This document shows, piece by piece, positions 7,480-17,280 of a stretch of 52,740 bases of DNA. Position numbers and translations under genes: made by a program. Numbering within the stretch: the stretch's first letter is position 1; the number at the start of each line of letters is the position of its first letter. The stretch is from Candidatus Carbonibacillus altaicus (GTDB lineage: Bacteria > Bacillota > Bacilli > Thermicanales > DSM-22653), in contig PEBX01000013.1 of the NCBI GenBank assembly GCA_003050645.1, positions 1-52,740 of the forward strand, given 5' to 3'. The notes under the pieces were generated by a model, which was given only the letters and a program-made list of their open reading frames with translations, ran no database searches and was not told the DNA's origin.

Positions 7480-8598
7480 TTATGGTGCGCGCCAGACGAG
7501 TTCAGACAGTGAAAACACCGGCCCGTCATGGCACACCCGACGATGCTGAATACGCGCCGCATCATCCGTAGAAACCATGTGATGCCCGGTATCCGCATGT
7601 ACGTCAGACCGAACGGCCACGACACACGCCCGACAGACGCCGCTCGCACACGCCATTCGCGCTTCCAGCGAAGCATAATGCGGTCTTGAGTCGCCCGCGG
7701 TGATGTGCGCGAGCGCCTTTAACATCGGTTCCGGCCCACAGCTTAAGAGGACGTCATAAGAAAAGTCACGGACGTATTCGGTCACCCGTCCGGGTTTTCC
7801 GGAGAGGCCGTCTTCTGTGACTAGATGGACGTCCCCCCACTGCTCGAACGTACGGAGACCGAAGACATCGCGGCTTTCACGAAAACCGATGAGCGCTGTT
7901 ACCCGTGCGCCTTGCGCATGTAGCGTTTCGGCGAGCCAAAGAAGGGGGGCCACCCCTACCCCGCCGCCCACGAGCAGGGCCCGTGCACCGTTTTTTACGT
8001 TATGAATCGGGAAACCGTGCGTATAGGGGACGTATACATCGAGGACGGTGCCCGGTTGCACCTCTCGAAGTTGCTCTGTGCCCTGCCCGACGACGCGCAC
8101 GATTAAAAGCACCGTGCGCTTTTCCCGATCAAGACCGGCAATCGATAGCGGACGTCGCAAAAAGAGCTGCCGACTCTCGGAGGGAGACGGTAAGATATGC
8201 ACGAACGCTCCCGGCTGAAGTGCATCCATGATCGCATCCATCGACGGTGGGTACGTGAGTGTCAACGCAAAAAGTTGCTCGTGATACAGACGCTTCTCGA
8301 GCACCCGAAACATCCCCTGTCGGCGCACGCGTGTTGGCGACTGAGAGCGTTTGCGGGATGATGCCGGAGATTGTTCATGAGAGCGTTCATGAGAGCGTTC
8401 GCGTGTTGTTTCACGAGATCGTTCGTGTGTTGTTGCATCAGATAATTCGTGTGTTGTTGCATGGGATGTTTCATGAGAAATTTCGAAAGGTGATTCGTGG
8501 GATATTTCGAGAGATGATTCGCAAGATGTTTCGAAAGACGATTCCTGTGACATTTCCCGCGACGTATCCCGTGACGCGACCCATTCCTCTTTTGACAA
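7480..8598 (-). CDS. pyrK: Dihydroorotate dehydrogenase electron-transfer subunit with a repetitive N-terminal extension
   Basis: PyrK carries FAD and a 2Fe-2S cluster and moves electrons from PyrD to NAD+. The conserved part starts near residue 96 (MFRVLEKRLYHEQLF). It has the FAD site RRPLSIAG, the nucleotide-binding LVGGGVGVAPLL, and four cluster cysteines (C-x4-C-x2-C in CASGVCRACV, plus a later Cys in RRVCHDG). Ahead of this is a 95-residue extension of S/T/H/E/R tetrads such as SHERSHEQ, absent from known PyrK. The TTG at 8598 has AAAGGGGA seven bases upstream, so the extension is predicted to be translated. The internal ATG at 8313 has an AGGGG directly touching it, which is too close. 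The gene follows the carB stop by 22 bases. Confidence 0.92.
   Translation of the reverse strand: MSKEEWVASRDTSREMSQESSFETSCESSLEISHESPFEISHETSHATTHELSDATTHERSRETTRERSHERSHEQSPASSRKRSQSPTRVRRQGMFRVLEKRLYHEQLFALTLTYPPSMDAIMDALQPGAFVHILPSPSESRQLFLRRPLSIAGLDREKRTVLLIVRVVGQGTEQLREVQPGTVLDVYVPYTHGFPIHNVKNGARALLVGGGVGVAPLLWLAETLHAQGARVTALIGFRESRDVFGLRTFEQWGDVHLVTEDGLSGKPGRVTEYVRDFSYDVLLSCGPEPMLKALAHITAGDSRPHYASLEARMACASGVCRACVVAVRSDVHADTGHHMVSTDDAARIQHRRVCHDGPVFSLSELVWRAP
8340..8570 (-). repeat. Degenerate 12-15 bp repeats encoding the PyrK extension
   Basis: Short units such as GAACGCTCTCAT (read on the - strand) recur with drift and keep the pyrK frame. They give peptide tetrads of the type [S/T]-H-E-[R/T/L]. 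The drift suggests old slippage expansion followed by point mutation rather than a fresh array. Confidence 0.7.
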
Positions 8599-8620
8599 GG
8601 CCCTGTCCCCTTTCCCTTCG

Positions 8621-11600
8621 TTAAAATAAGGCGTCAGTTGATGCGGTTAGCGGTTTGAAGCTCAGCGTGAGAGCATACAAAGCCCGTACAAAGGCGCCGA
8701 TCGTATCCAGAGAGGTAAAGGTCGGTACCCCATGTTCGACCGCTTCCCGGCGCAGCCGGAAACCGTCGCGCGCCGGTGACGTTCCGACAGTCCACGTATT
8801 GAGCACCGCATCGATACGTTTTTCATGGATGAGGTCGAGTACGGTAGGGCTTGGGCCGCTGAGCTTGGCCACGACATCACACATCATATCCGCTTCTCGT
8901 ATCAATCGTGCTGTCCCCGGTGTCGCATACAGCCGGTAACCGAGATCGGCAAGCATCCGGATATAAGGGAGCGCATCCGGTTTATCTTTATCAGCAAAAG
9001 TGAGGAGGAATGCGCCGGTTTTATTTTTTAGCTGTCCGGCTGCCAGGAGCGCTTTCATCATCGCTTTTTCTAACGTCTCGTCGATCCCCAGCACTTCACC
9101 GGTCGATTTCATGACCGGTCCCAAAGTCACATCGACGGCGGAGAGTTTGGCAAAGGAGAAAACGGGTACCTTCACCGCCACAGCGCCCGGTACGTTGACC
9201 GTCGCGCCAGTTACTTGGACTGCGGTGCCCGATTCCTGATCTGCGGCAACCGGTAGGCACACCGTCGAATGAAGCGCACCGCTTTCTTTCGAATGTCCAG
9301 TCACGAAACCGAGTTCCGTGAGACGTTTTCCGAGCATAACTTCCGTCGCCCATTCGATGATGGGTCTCCCGGTTAACTTTTTTATCATGGGAAGCGTCCG
9401 TGAAGCACGGGGATTCGCTTCCAAGACATACACGTCCTCGTCACTTACGATAAACTGAATGTTGATGAGTCCTCGAATGTGAAGACCCCGCGCGAGTTTT
9501 ACCGTCGCTTCTTCGATCTTCCGACGGATCGTCGCGCTTACGTGTTCGGCAGGAAAGACGGCGATGGAGTCGCCCGAATGCACGCCGGAGCGCTCGATAT
9601 GCTCAATGATCCCCGGAATAAAGACGTGCTCGCCGTCGGAGATGGCATCGACTTCCATCTCCCGCCCTTCGATGTACGAATCGACGAGGAGCATTTCGCC
9701 TGGATAGCGTGCAAAATAACGTTCAATATACGCGTTTAAACTTTTTTCATCGGCGATGATGGCCATCTCCCGCCCGCCCAGGACGAAGGAAGGACGCACG
9801 ATGAGCGGATACCCCAGACGCCGCGCGGCCGAACGTGCTTCTTCGGCACTGTAAACATTCTCCGCACGTGGTCGCCTGAGATCTAATGCTTCGAGCAGAC
9901 GATCGAAAGCACCGCGATCTTCTGCCTGCTCGATCGAGGAAAGTTCTGTCCCGGCGAGATGGTATCCGAGGCGTTCGATGCCAGAGGCAAGATTGAGCGC
10001 CGTCTGGCCCCCCATTTGCACGATGACCGCCTGCGGTTTCTCACGTGCCAGAACCGATTCGACTGCTTCTAAATCGAGCGGCATGAGATACAGTTTGTCG
10101 GCGACGGTCATGTCCGTTGACACGGTAGACGGGTTGTTATTGAGCATGATGACTTCATAACCGAGCGCTCGAGCGGCCTGTACGGCTTGTACGGAAGCGT
10201 AGTCAAACTCGATGCCTTGCCCGATACGAATGGGGCCGGAGCCGATCACTACGACGCGCGGACGAAGGTTTGTCAAAGACGCATCGTTCGTTGCAGAAAG
10301 AGCGCGCTTCTCTGCAGGTAAAGCGCGTTTCTCAGACGACGCATGCGCAGTTGGTACGTACGTCCAGTACAGGAGCGGTGGTTTTTCCCCCGCATCAGCC
10401 ATCCGCCCGCCATCGGTCACCGTCGGGAAAATACCCCACGCTGTGCGCGCTCTCTGAACCGTTTCCACATCGGTCTTTAGAAGACGCGCAATATGGCGAT
10501 CGTCCATCCCGAACTGTTTGGCCTGAAGCAGAACGTCTTTATCCAGTCCCTTATGCATGAGCGCCTGCTCGACACGCACGATTTCTAAAAGAGCATCGAG
10601 ATAAAAGAGGTCATAGTCGGTCACCGCGGCAATCTGCCTGATCGTCATGCCTTGATGGAGCGCCGCCCAGATGCGTAAGATGCGAAGATCATCGGAACGC
10701 GCGAGAAAGCGGGCGAGTTCATCGACCGAAAGCCTCATAAGCCGGGCCATTTCTTCGTGCGCACCTTTCATATCGAGCGAGCGCCAGGCTTTAAAAAACG
10801 CTTCCTGCCAGGTCGCACCGATGGCCATCACTTCGCCCGTCGCCCGCATCTCCGTGCCAAGCAAGCGATCGCTTTCCGGAAACGCATCGAAGGGAAAGCG
10901 CGGCATTTTCACCACCACATCCCGTAAAACCGGAGGCTCGTCAGCCCGCCGCCCCGTTTTCCCGATCACGATCTCCGCAAGGCGTGCACCGAGCGCAAGT
11001 TTGGCGGAAACGTAAGCGATCGGATACCCCGTTGCCTTAGAAGCGAGCGCGCTGGATCGCGAAAGGCGCGGATTTACTTCGATGACGGCATACGTATCGC
11101 TTTTTTTATCATAAGCAAACTGAACGTTGGCACCTCCGACGAGGGAGAGGGCCTGAGCAATCTTTAAAGCCGCCTGGCGAAAACGCGCTTCGACCTCTGG
11201 ACGCAAAGAGAGCGCGGGGGTGACGACGATAGAATCGCCGGTGTGCACGCCGACGGGATCGATATTTTCCATGACGGCGACGACGAGTGCCTTACCAGAT
11301 GCATCGCGAATGACTTCGACTTCGACTTCGATCTGACCGAGGAGACTCGTTTCGATCAAACACTGTCCGATGGGGCTTGCGACGAGTGCTTTTTGAACGA
11401 GCTCCAGGTATGAGCGTTCATCGCGGGCGATACCTCCGCCACTTCCCCCGAGCGTATAAGCGGGACGAATGACGAGCGGCAGAGGATGTTCCTTAAGGTA
11501 CGCTCTAGCTTCTTCTACACTCCCGACGACCGTACTCGGTGGTATCGGTTCGCCGATGTCTTGCATGAGGGCACGAAAACGAGCCCGATCTTCTCCAAGT

Positions 11601-11968
11601 GCAATATCTTCCGGCTGTGTTCCCAGGATGCGCACCCCGAGTGTCTCCAGCACACCCCGTTCATGCAGGGCGCGGGCGAGATTAAGTCCCGTCTGACCCC
11701 CGAAGGCGGCCAGAAGACCCTGCGGTCGTTCTTTTTGCAAAATGCGTATGATGTTCTCTTCCGTCAAAGCTTCCAGGTAGACTTTGACGCTGTGTGCGGG
11801 TTCGGTCATCATCGTCGCCGGATTGCTGTTTACGAGCACAATTTCCAGTCCTTCTTCCAAAAGCGCGCGCCGCGCTTCGTTGCCTGCATAGTCGAACTCT
11901 GCCCCCTGACCGATAACGATCGGTCCGGAGCCGATAAGCATCACCTTTTTTACATCTGTCTGAACCAT
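8621..11968 (-). CDS. carB: Carbamoyl-phosphate synthase, large subunit
   Basis: CarB makes carbamoyl phosphate from bicarbonate, ATP and ammonia; the ammonia normally comes from the glutaminase subunit CarA. Both halves are seen. The N-half opens GSGPIVIGQGAEFDYAG and the C-half GSGPIRIGQGIEFDYAS. Each has an ATP-grasp domain (RPAYTLGGSGGG; RPSFVLGGREM). The C-terminal 150 or so residues form the allosteric MGS-like domain (KPDALPYIRMLADLGYRLYATPGTA). At 1115 residues it is about 45 longer than usual. Much of the excess lies in the linker before the second half (about residues 530-575), which contains the near-repeat EKRALPAEKRAL. The start ATG has GTGAGG upstream. carA is not in front of it as expected. 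Confidence 0.97.
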   Translation of the reverse strand: MVQTDVKKVMLIGSGPIVIGQGAEFDYAGNEARRALLEEGLEIVLVNSNPATMMTEPAHSVKVYLEALTEENIIRILQKERPQGLLAAFGGQTGLNLARALHERGVLETLGVRILGTQPEDIALGEDRARFRALMQDIGEPIPPSTVVGSVEEARAYLKEHPLPLVIRPAYTLGGSGGGIARDERSYLELVQKALVASPIGQCLIETSLLGQIEVEVEVIRDASGKALVVAVMENIDPVGVHTGDSIVVTPALSLRPEVEARFRQAALKIAQALSLVGGANVQFAYDKKSDTYAVIEVNPRLSRSSALASKATGYPIAYVSAKLALGARLAEIVIGKTGRRADEPPVLRDVVVKMPRFPFDAFPESDRLLGTEMRATGEVMAIGATWQEAFFKAWRSLDMKGAHEEMARLMRLSVDELARFLARSDDLRILRIWAALHQGMTIRQIAAVTDYDLFYLDALLEIVRVEQALMHKGLDKDVLLQAKQFGMDDRHIARLLKTDVETVQRARTAWGIFPTVTDGGRMADAGEKPPLLYWTYVPTAHASSEKRALPAEKRALSATNDASLTNLRPRVVVIGSGPIRIGQGIEFDYASVQAVQAARALGYEVIMLNNNPSTVSTDMTVADKLYLMPLDLEAVESVLAREKPQAVIVQMGGQTALNLASGIERLGYHLAGTELSSIEQAEDRGAFDRLLEALDLRRPRAENVYSAEEARSAARRLGYPLIVRPSFVLGGREMAIIADEKSLNAYIERYFARYPGEMLLVDSYIEGREMEVDAISDGEHVFIPGIIEHIERSGVHSGDSIAVFPAEHVSATIRRKIEEATVKLARGLHIRGLINIQFIVSDEDVYVLEANPRASRTLPMIKKLTGRPIIEWATEVMLGKRLTELGFVTGHSKESGALHSTVCLPVAADQESGTAVQVTGATVNVPGAVAVKVPVFSFAKLSAVDVTLGPVMKSTGEVLGIDETLEKAMMKALLAAGQLKNKTGAFLLTFADKDKPDALPYIRMLADLGYRLYATPGTARLIREADMMCDVVAKLSGPSPTVLDLIHEKRIDAVLNTWTVGTSPARDGFRLRREAVEHGVPTFTSLDTIGAFVRALYALTLSFKPLTASTDALF

Positions 11969-12184
11969 GGCCTTTGATCCTCACTTTCCATCATACATCC
12001 GGACATATTCCCAAGTTACCTGATCCCACGCTCTACGTGTTAAAAAATCGAAATGGATACCGGGAGCACGCTACCCTGTACACCGTTTTAAGTCATTTGC
12101 CCGAAAATATGAAGTTACTTTTCATCGTCTGATGGTGGTGCCATGCGGCATGGGCGTCTACGTTCGACTTACGTTCGACTCGAC

Positions 12185-13510
12185 CTATGATAAAGACGAA
12201 TGGCGATACACGATGTTTCCGCGAACGATGGTGAGCACCGGATACCCCTGAAGTTCCCAGCCGGCAAACGGTGTGTTGCGACCAAGGGAGGCAAATGTTT
12301 CCGGATGAACCGTCTGTTTGAGTTTTGGATCGATGAGCGTGAGATCCGCCACTGCTCCTTCGGCAAGTACACCGCCCGGAAGGTGAAACCGCCGGCGTGG
12401 GAAAACGGCAAGCGCCCAAAGCACCGTGTCCAGGGGTACATAACCCGGAAGAACGAGTTTTGTATACAGGAGGGGAAAGGCCGTCTCCAAACCGACGATG
12501 CCAAACGGTGCCCGGGAAAGCCCCTGTCTCTTTTCCGCTTCGCTGTGCGGTGCGTGATCGGTGGCGATCATATCGATAAGACCGCTCCGTAATGCATCGA
12601 CCAAGGCACGCCGTTCGCTCTCGGGTGCGAGCGGCGGATTCATCTTCCAGTTAGGAAGCTTTTCTTTGTCCACCGCAAGCAAATCTTCTTCGCTTAGCAC
12701 CAGATGATGCGGCGTCACTTCCGCCGATAGATCGACTCCGAGCGAGCGCCCAAAGGCGAGGACGGAAAGGGAAGCGCGCGTGGAAAGATGCAGGGCATGG
12801 TAACGGACGCCGCTCATCTTAGCCAGCAAAACGTCGCGGGATAGAGGGAGCGCTTCGAACATTTCCTCCATCCCCTTTATGCCCAGCGCTTCCTGCACCG
12901 TTCCTTTGCGGATCACTCCCCCAGCACTTAACGCTTCCTCTTCGTTATGCGTCATAATGATACTGCCTAAAGCACGCGCCGTACGCATGGCCGCAAGCAC
13001 AACGTCACTTCGCTGAACGCCACGCCCATCATCGGTAAACCCGACCACACCGAGATCGTGGAGCGCGGTCATGTCGGTGAGCTCCTGCCCTTCGAGACCG
13101 CGCGTCATTGCCGCCACGACATACGTCCGCACGCGTGCCACCTGTTCGGCACGATCCATAAGCGTGCGGACGATCCCTGGCTGATCCAGTACCGGAGAAG
13201 TATTCGGCATCATCGCCACGGCCGTAAAACCGCCACGGGCAGCAGCAAGCGTACCCGCTTCGATCGTCTCTTTATACGTCCCACCCGGTTCCCGCAGATG
13301 TACGTGCATATCGACAAAACCGGGTACGAGGGTGCGCCCGCGAGCGTCAATCGTCTGATCGAGAGCCGTACGACCCGGTAGGCTTAGCTTCCCGTTCTCC
13401 CCATCCTGTGCCTGAACAACCCGGCGAATATGACCACCTTCGATCGCTATATCGCCGTACGCCCACTTTCCTCCCGGTAAAAAGAGTCTCGCCCCACGAA
13501 TCCAGAGCAT
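12185..13510 (-). CDS. pyrC: Dihydroorotase
   Basis: PyrC closes carbamoyl aspartate to dihydroorotate, the third step of the pathway. Metal and substrate motifs of type-I dihydroorotases are present: the HxH in DMHVHLREPG, GGFTAVAMMPNT, FTDDGRGV, and the late IATDHAPHS. The start at 13510 (MLWIRGARLFLPGG) fits the family and has AGAGG about ten bases upstream. The frame is open 32 codons further but without family similarity. It lies between pyrB (102-base gap) and carB (216-base gap). The second gap contains a short direct repeat TACGTTCGACT and no trace of carA. Confidence 0.95.
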   Translation of the reverse strand: MLWIRGARLFLPGGKWAYGDIAIEGGHIRRVVQAQDGENGKLSLPGRTALDQTIDARGRTLVPGFVDMHVHLREPGGTYKETIEAGTLAAARGGFTAVAMMPNTSPVLDQPGIVRTLMDRAEQVARVRTYVVAAMTRGLEGQELTDMTALHDLGVVGFTDDGRGVQRSDVVLAAMRTARALGSIIMTHNEEEALSAGGVIRKGTVQEALGIKGMEEMFEALPLSRDVLLAKMSGVRYHALHLSTRASLSVLAFGRSLGVDLSAEVTPHHLVLSEEDLLAVDKEKLPNWKMNPPLAPESERRALVDALRSGLIDMIATDHAPHSEAEKRQGLSRAPFGIVGLETAFPLLYTKLVLPGYVPLDTVLWALAVFPRRRFHLPGGVLAEGAVADLTLIDPKLKQTVHPETFASLGRNTPFAGWELQGYPVLTIVRGNIVYRHSSLS

Positions 13511-13612
13511 GTCCACCGTTCCTCTCTCTTCTATAAGGATCGTCGTTAAACAATCAACTATGAAGAACATCGTTAAACCATGGCGATCATCATCGAACCG
13601 ATACAATGACCA

Positions 13613-14644
13613 TCATACCGACATATTTAAGCTCGGATCGAGCGTTTTAAAAGCTTGATCCACGCTCATGCTATGTGCACTCTCGCAAGACCACTGCTCT
13701 TTGAGCCACGTCAAAAGCGCAAGACGCATCCACATACCGTCTGTCACTTGCTTGCGAACGAGTACTGACGGTTCCTTTAAAAGGGAGCGGGCGATCTCTC
13801 CATCCGGCCAAACCGGCCCGGGATGGAGAACGACTCGTTCCGACCGCATCGTCTGCCATCTCCTCTCATTCAGACCATAAGCTTGAAGATACTGCTGCGG
13901 TGCAAGGTCACCCTCCCGCGTCCGCTGTAAGATCGCCTCCGACAAGCGTTCTTTTTGCAAGCGCAGCACGATGAGCGCATCGACTTCCTTTACCAGTGCA
14001 TCGACGGGGAGGCGTTTGATGTTCTCCGAAAGCGGATCATGCGGTCGATCGAGGAGATCTTCCGGTCCACCGATCACCACACGTGCCCCCAGTCGGGGCA
14101 AAAGGCGCAGGTGCGAGCCGGCCACCCGACTGTGGCGAATATCCCCCAGGATACCGATCACTTTACCTTCGAGTGTACCCCACGCATCGTATAACGTCAG
14201 CACATCGCCCAGCGCCTGTGTCGGATGTTCGCGCCGCCCAAAGCCTGCGTTGATAAGGGGCGTACCGCCTAGCGCCTCACGGTAAGCAGCGATATCTTCA
14301 TCCCGCGTACGGACGATTACGAGGTCGACCGCTAAAGCGGAAAGTGTGGCGAGCGTTTCTTCGATATTTTCCCCTTTTTGCACACTGGAACGCGCTACAT
14401 CGAGATCGAGGACATCGGCGCCGCCGCGTAGTAGCGCGGTTTGAAAGGAAAGGCGCGTGCGCGTACTCGGTTCAAAAAAAGCGAGCGCTACCGTCCAGCC
14501 TTGAAGCAGTTTGACTGATGGGATCCCGTGTGCATGATCAGCCCGAAAGGCGCGCGCGCGCCGAACGAGCTCCGAAATCGCCTCGACCGTTAACTGATCA
14601 ACCGACCACAATCCATTTAAAGATCGAAAGGCAATATCTGTCAT
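13613..14644 (-). CDS. pyrB: Aspartate carbamoyltransferase, catalytic chain
   Basis: PyrB transfers the carbamoyl group to aspartate, the committed step. Signature segments are FFEPSTRTRLSFQTA (carbamoyl-phosphate site), HPTQALGDVLT, and GDIRHSRVAGS. The C-terminal domain has LHPGPVWPDGEI. The start at 14644 (MTDIAFRSL) is preferred. The frame opens 15 codons earlier, but that part is not family-like, and AGAGG lies ten bases before the chosen ATG. No regulatory chain gene (pyrI) is nearby, as is normal for Bacilli. The C-terminus carries a short extra tail after TWLKEQW. Confidence 0.96.
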   Translation of the reverse strand: MTDIAFRSLNGLWSVDQLTVEAISELVRRARAFRADHAHGIPSVKLLQGWTVALAFFEPSTRTRLSFQTALLRGGADVLDLDVARSSVQKGENIEETLATLSALAVDLVIVRTRDEDIAAYREALGGTPLINAGFGRREHPTQALGDVLTLYDAWGTLEGKVIGILGDIRHSRVAGSHLRLLPRLGARVVIGGPEDLLDRPHDPLSENIKRLPVDALVKEVDALIVLRLQKERLSEAILQRTREGDLAPQQYLQAYGLNERRWQTMRSERVVLHPGPVWPDGEIARSLLKEPSVLVRKQVTDGMWMRLALLTWLKEQWSCESAHSMSVDQAFKTLDPSLNMSV

Positions 14645-14712
14645 GATGCCGCATCCTCTCCATGTGATGTCATACTTAAGGAATGTCATACACGTTCCTA
14701 CTGACCCGTAAC

Positions 14713-16110
14713 TTATCGTTCATGTCGCTCCACCACGCCGCCGTAGGCCGCTGCTTTACCGGGAAGAATGGCATGCACCAAGATGCCTAAAAACGTGGCC
14801 ATAGCGATGTTATCGATGGTCAGGTGGATAATGATCTGATGCAGGGATAGATCATGAAACTCGAGTTTAAATCCACCGATGCCCGTGACGAGGATGATGG
14901 CAGAAAGGAGCATGTTACGCTTATTGGAAAAATCAATCCCGTGTTCAACAAACATGCGCAGACCTTGCGCGGCGATGATACCGAAAAGAATAATCGTCAC
15001 CCCGCCTAAAACCGGTTTGGGGATGTACATAAGGAAAACACCGACCTTTTCTACGAAGGCAAAAAGAATGGCAAAGACGGCGGCAAGGCCCAACACATAG
15101 CGGCTAAAGACACGGGTTATGGCGAGGACACCGATGTTTTCCCCGTAGGTCGTGCTGGGGGGACCACCGATAAGCGCTGCTACCGAGACCGCGACCCCGT
15201 CACCCAAAAGTGATCGATGCAGTTTAGGCATCAGATTTTTCCCCATAACGTTTCCGGTGACGAGAAGGTGCCCGATATGTTCGGCGAGCGTCACAAAGGC
15301 AACCGGCACGATAACGAGCGCATAGACCCAATTTTCCAGGTGGGTCATCGCTTGTAACACGGCACCGGTATGCATATGCTGGGTGTAAAAAGCCTGTGGC
15401 GAAAGAAGCCAAGGAGCCTCGCGTATGGCATCAACCGCCGACGGCCCATTCCCGAGCGGCGTCGTGAACCACTTTGGATAACGCACATAGGCGTACAGCG
15501 TCCCCAATACCATACCGGATAAAACGGGGATAACCGACAGAAAGCCTCTTACGTACATACTAACGAAGACGACTACGAAAAGCGTGACCGCCGCCACTTC
15601 GACCGCCTGCAGACCGTAGTCACCGGAGAGCGGATCGGTAAGCGCCCAGCCGACCGCAACGCCGGATAAAGCGAGACCGATCACGACGATGATCGATCCG
15701 ATGACGAGCGGAGGCATGAGACGATCGAGCCAACCGATCCCCACCCTTGAGACGATCCACGATACGAGTACATAGACGAGACCAGATAGAAAAGCACCAA
15801 GGAGGGCGACGCCTACCCCTTTGGATTGCGTCACAGTAATGATCGGACCGATAAAGGCAAACGAGGAACCGAGGTAGTTCGGCAGTTCACCGCGGGTGAT
15901 GAGTAAGAAAAGGAGCGTCCCGACCCCGCTGGATAAGAGTGCTGCCTGCACATCGAGCCCGGTGAGTAGCGGTACGAGTACGGTCGCCCCGAACATAGCC
16001 AATGCATGCTGCAAGCTGAGAGAAATCCAGCGCGCAAGCGGCGGAACTTGATCGATATCATAGATCGGTTGAACACTTGAAGGTGTCATACGTTTTCCCA
16101 TCTCCGACAT
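14713..16110 (-). CDS. pyrP: Uracil permease, NCS2 family
   Basis: PyrP is an integral membrane symporter that brings in uracil. About 12 or more hydrophobic helices run through the 466 residues. NCS2/UraA signatures are visible as GSSFAFIGPIITV in an early helix and GGPPSTTYGENIGV near the substrate-binding half. The start at 16110 has AAGGAGG seven bases upstream; a TTG two codons earlier is too close to that site. Its place between pyrR and pyrB is the same as in Bacillus subtilis. Unlike in that species, no second or third PyrR-binding loop is seen around it. Confidence 0.94.
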   Translation of the reverse strand: MSEMGKRMTPSSVQPIYDIDQVPPLARWISLSLQHALAMFGATVLVPLLTGLDVQAALLSSGVGTLLFLLITRGELPNYLGSSFAFIGPIITVTQSKGVGVALLGAFLSGLVYVLVSWIVSRVGIGWLDRLMPPLVIGSIIVVIGLALSGVAVGWALTDPLSGDYGLQAVEVAAVTLFVVVFVSMYVRGFLSVIPVLSGMVLGTLYAYVRYPKWFTTPLGNGPSAVDAIREAPWLLSPQAFYTQHMHTGAVLQAMTHLENWVYALVIVPVAFVTLAEHIGHLLVTGNVMGKNLMPKLHRSLLGDGVAVSVAALIGGPPSTTYGENIGVLAITRVFSRYVLGLAAVFAILFAFVEKVGVFLMYIPKPVLGGVTIILFGIIAAQGLRMFVEHGIDFSNKRNMLLSAIILVTGIGGFKLEFHDLSLHQIIIHLTIDNIAMATFLGILVHAILPGKAAAYGGVVERHER

Positions 16111-16170
16111 ACACAAATCCTCCTTAACACATCACACGAATACGTTCGTACAGTCATCCCCTGTATAACG

Positions 16171-16274
16171 ACGTTCTTCCTTGACATTCCTTCTTGACAT
16201 TCCGTCTTAACGTTCCGTCTTAACGTTCCGTCTTAACTTACTTCCTTACATTCCCTTCTTAACATGTTTCCTTA
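16171..16274. repeat. Eight 13-bp tandem units between pyrR and pyrP
   Basis: Eight consecutive units of 13 bases follow the pattern ACGTTCCGTCTTA. Two central copies are identical (16210-16235) and the outer copies drift. The array starts 26 bases after the pyrR stop, in transcription order. The unit differs in sequence from the 13-bp unit near pyrE. Confidence 0.9.
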
Positions 16275-16299
16275 AAATATTTATAACCTTTTTTCTATT

Positions 16300-16971
<672 letters not shown>

Positions 16972-17061
16972 TTATATATTGACCAGCGTGTTGAAGAAGC
17001 ATAGCCTCCTTTCTCTTCCGGCTTAAACGGTGGCGTTGGGTCGTTTTGTTTTTCTCTTACA

Positions 17062-17086
17062 AAAAAAATACCCCTCAGAGAGGGGT
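17062..17086 (-). terminator. Attenuator terminator of the pyr leader
   Basis: On the - strand, a perfect 7-bp stem (ACCCCTC / GAGGGGT) with a 3-base loop is followed by A and eight T. It lies about 190 bases before pyrR and 130 bases after the PyrR-binding loop. The 5' half contains CCTCTCTG (complement of 17076-17083), exactly complementary to CAGAGAGG in the PyrR loop. The two pairings exclude each other, as an attenuator requires. Confidence 0.9.
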
Positions 17087-17214
17087 AAGCCGCACGAAAC
17101 AGCACAGCAGGACACAATTCGAGTCTCGAGTACATACAGCGGACGCTAAGCTCGGTCCGCTCCATACTCGATGAATGGCCATGATGCTGTACAAAAACGT
17201 AGCGCCACCTTGTC

Positions 17215-17228
17215 AGCCTCTCTGGACT
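17215..17228 (-). promoter_or_regulatory. PyrR-binding loop in the pyr leader RNA
   Basis: The - strand reads AGTCCAGAGAGGCT, a full match to the known PyrR RNA consensus ARUCCNGNGAGGYU. It sits in a hairpin with a lower stem CAG...CTG. When PyrR-UMP holds this loop, the downstream terminator can form and the operon is turned down. When PyrR is free, CAGAGAGG of this loop can pair with the terminator and let transcription through. Confidence 0.92.
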
Positions 17229-17280
17229 GCCCTTAAAGGTGCTGATGCACTTCGTACTAAGCTTACATAAACGAATCAGA

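Noticed and set aside
11969-12184. Decayed carA remnant
   Set aside because: Reading the gap on the - strand gives no CarA-like segment, neither the glutaminase Cys region nor the C-terminus.
14645-16299. Second and third PyrR attenuators around pyrP
   Set aside because: No sequence like AGTCCAGAGAGGCT or a terminator was seen on the - strand in the gaps on either side of pyrP.
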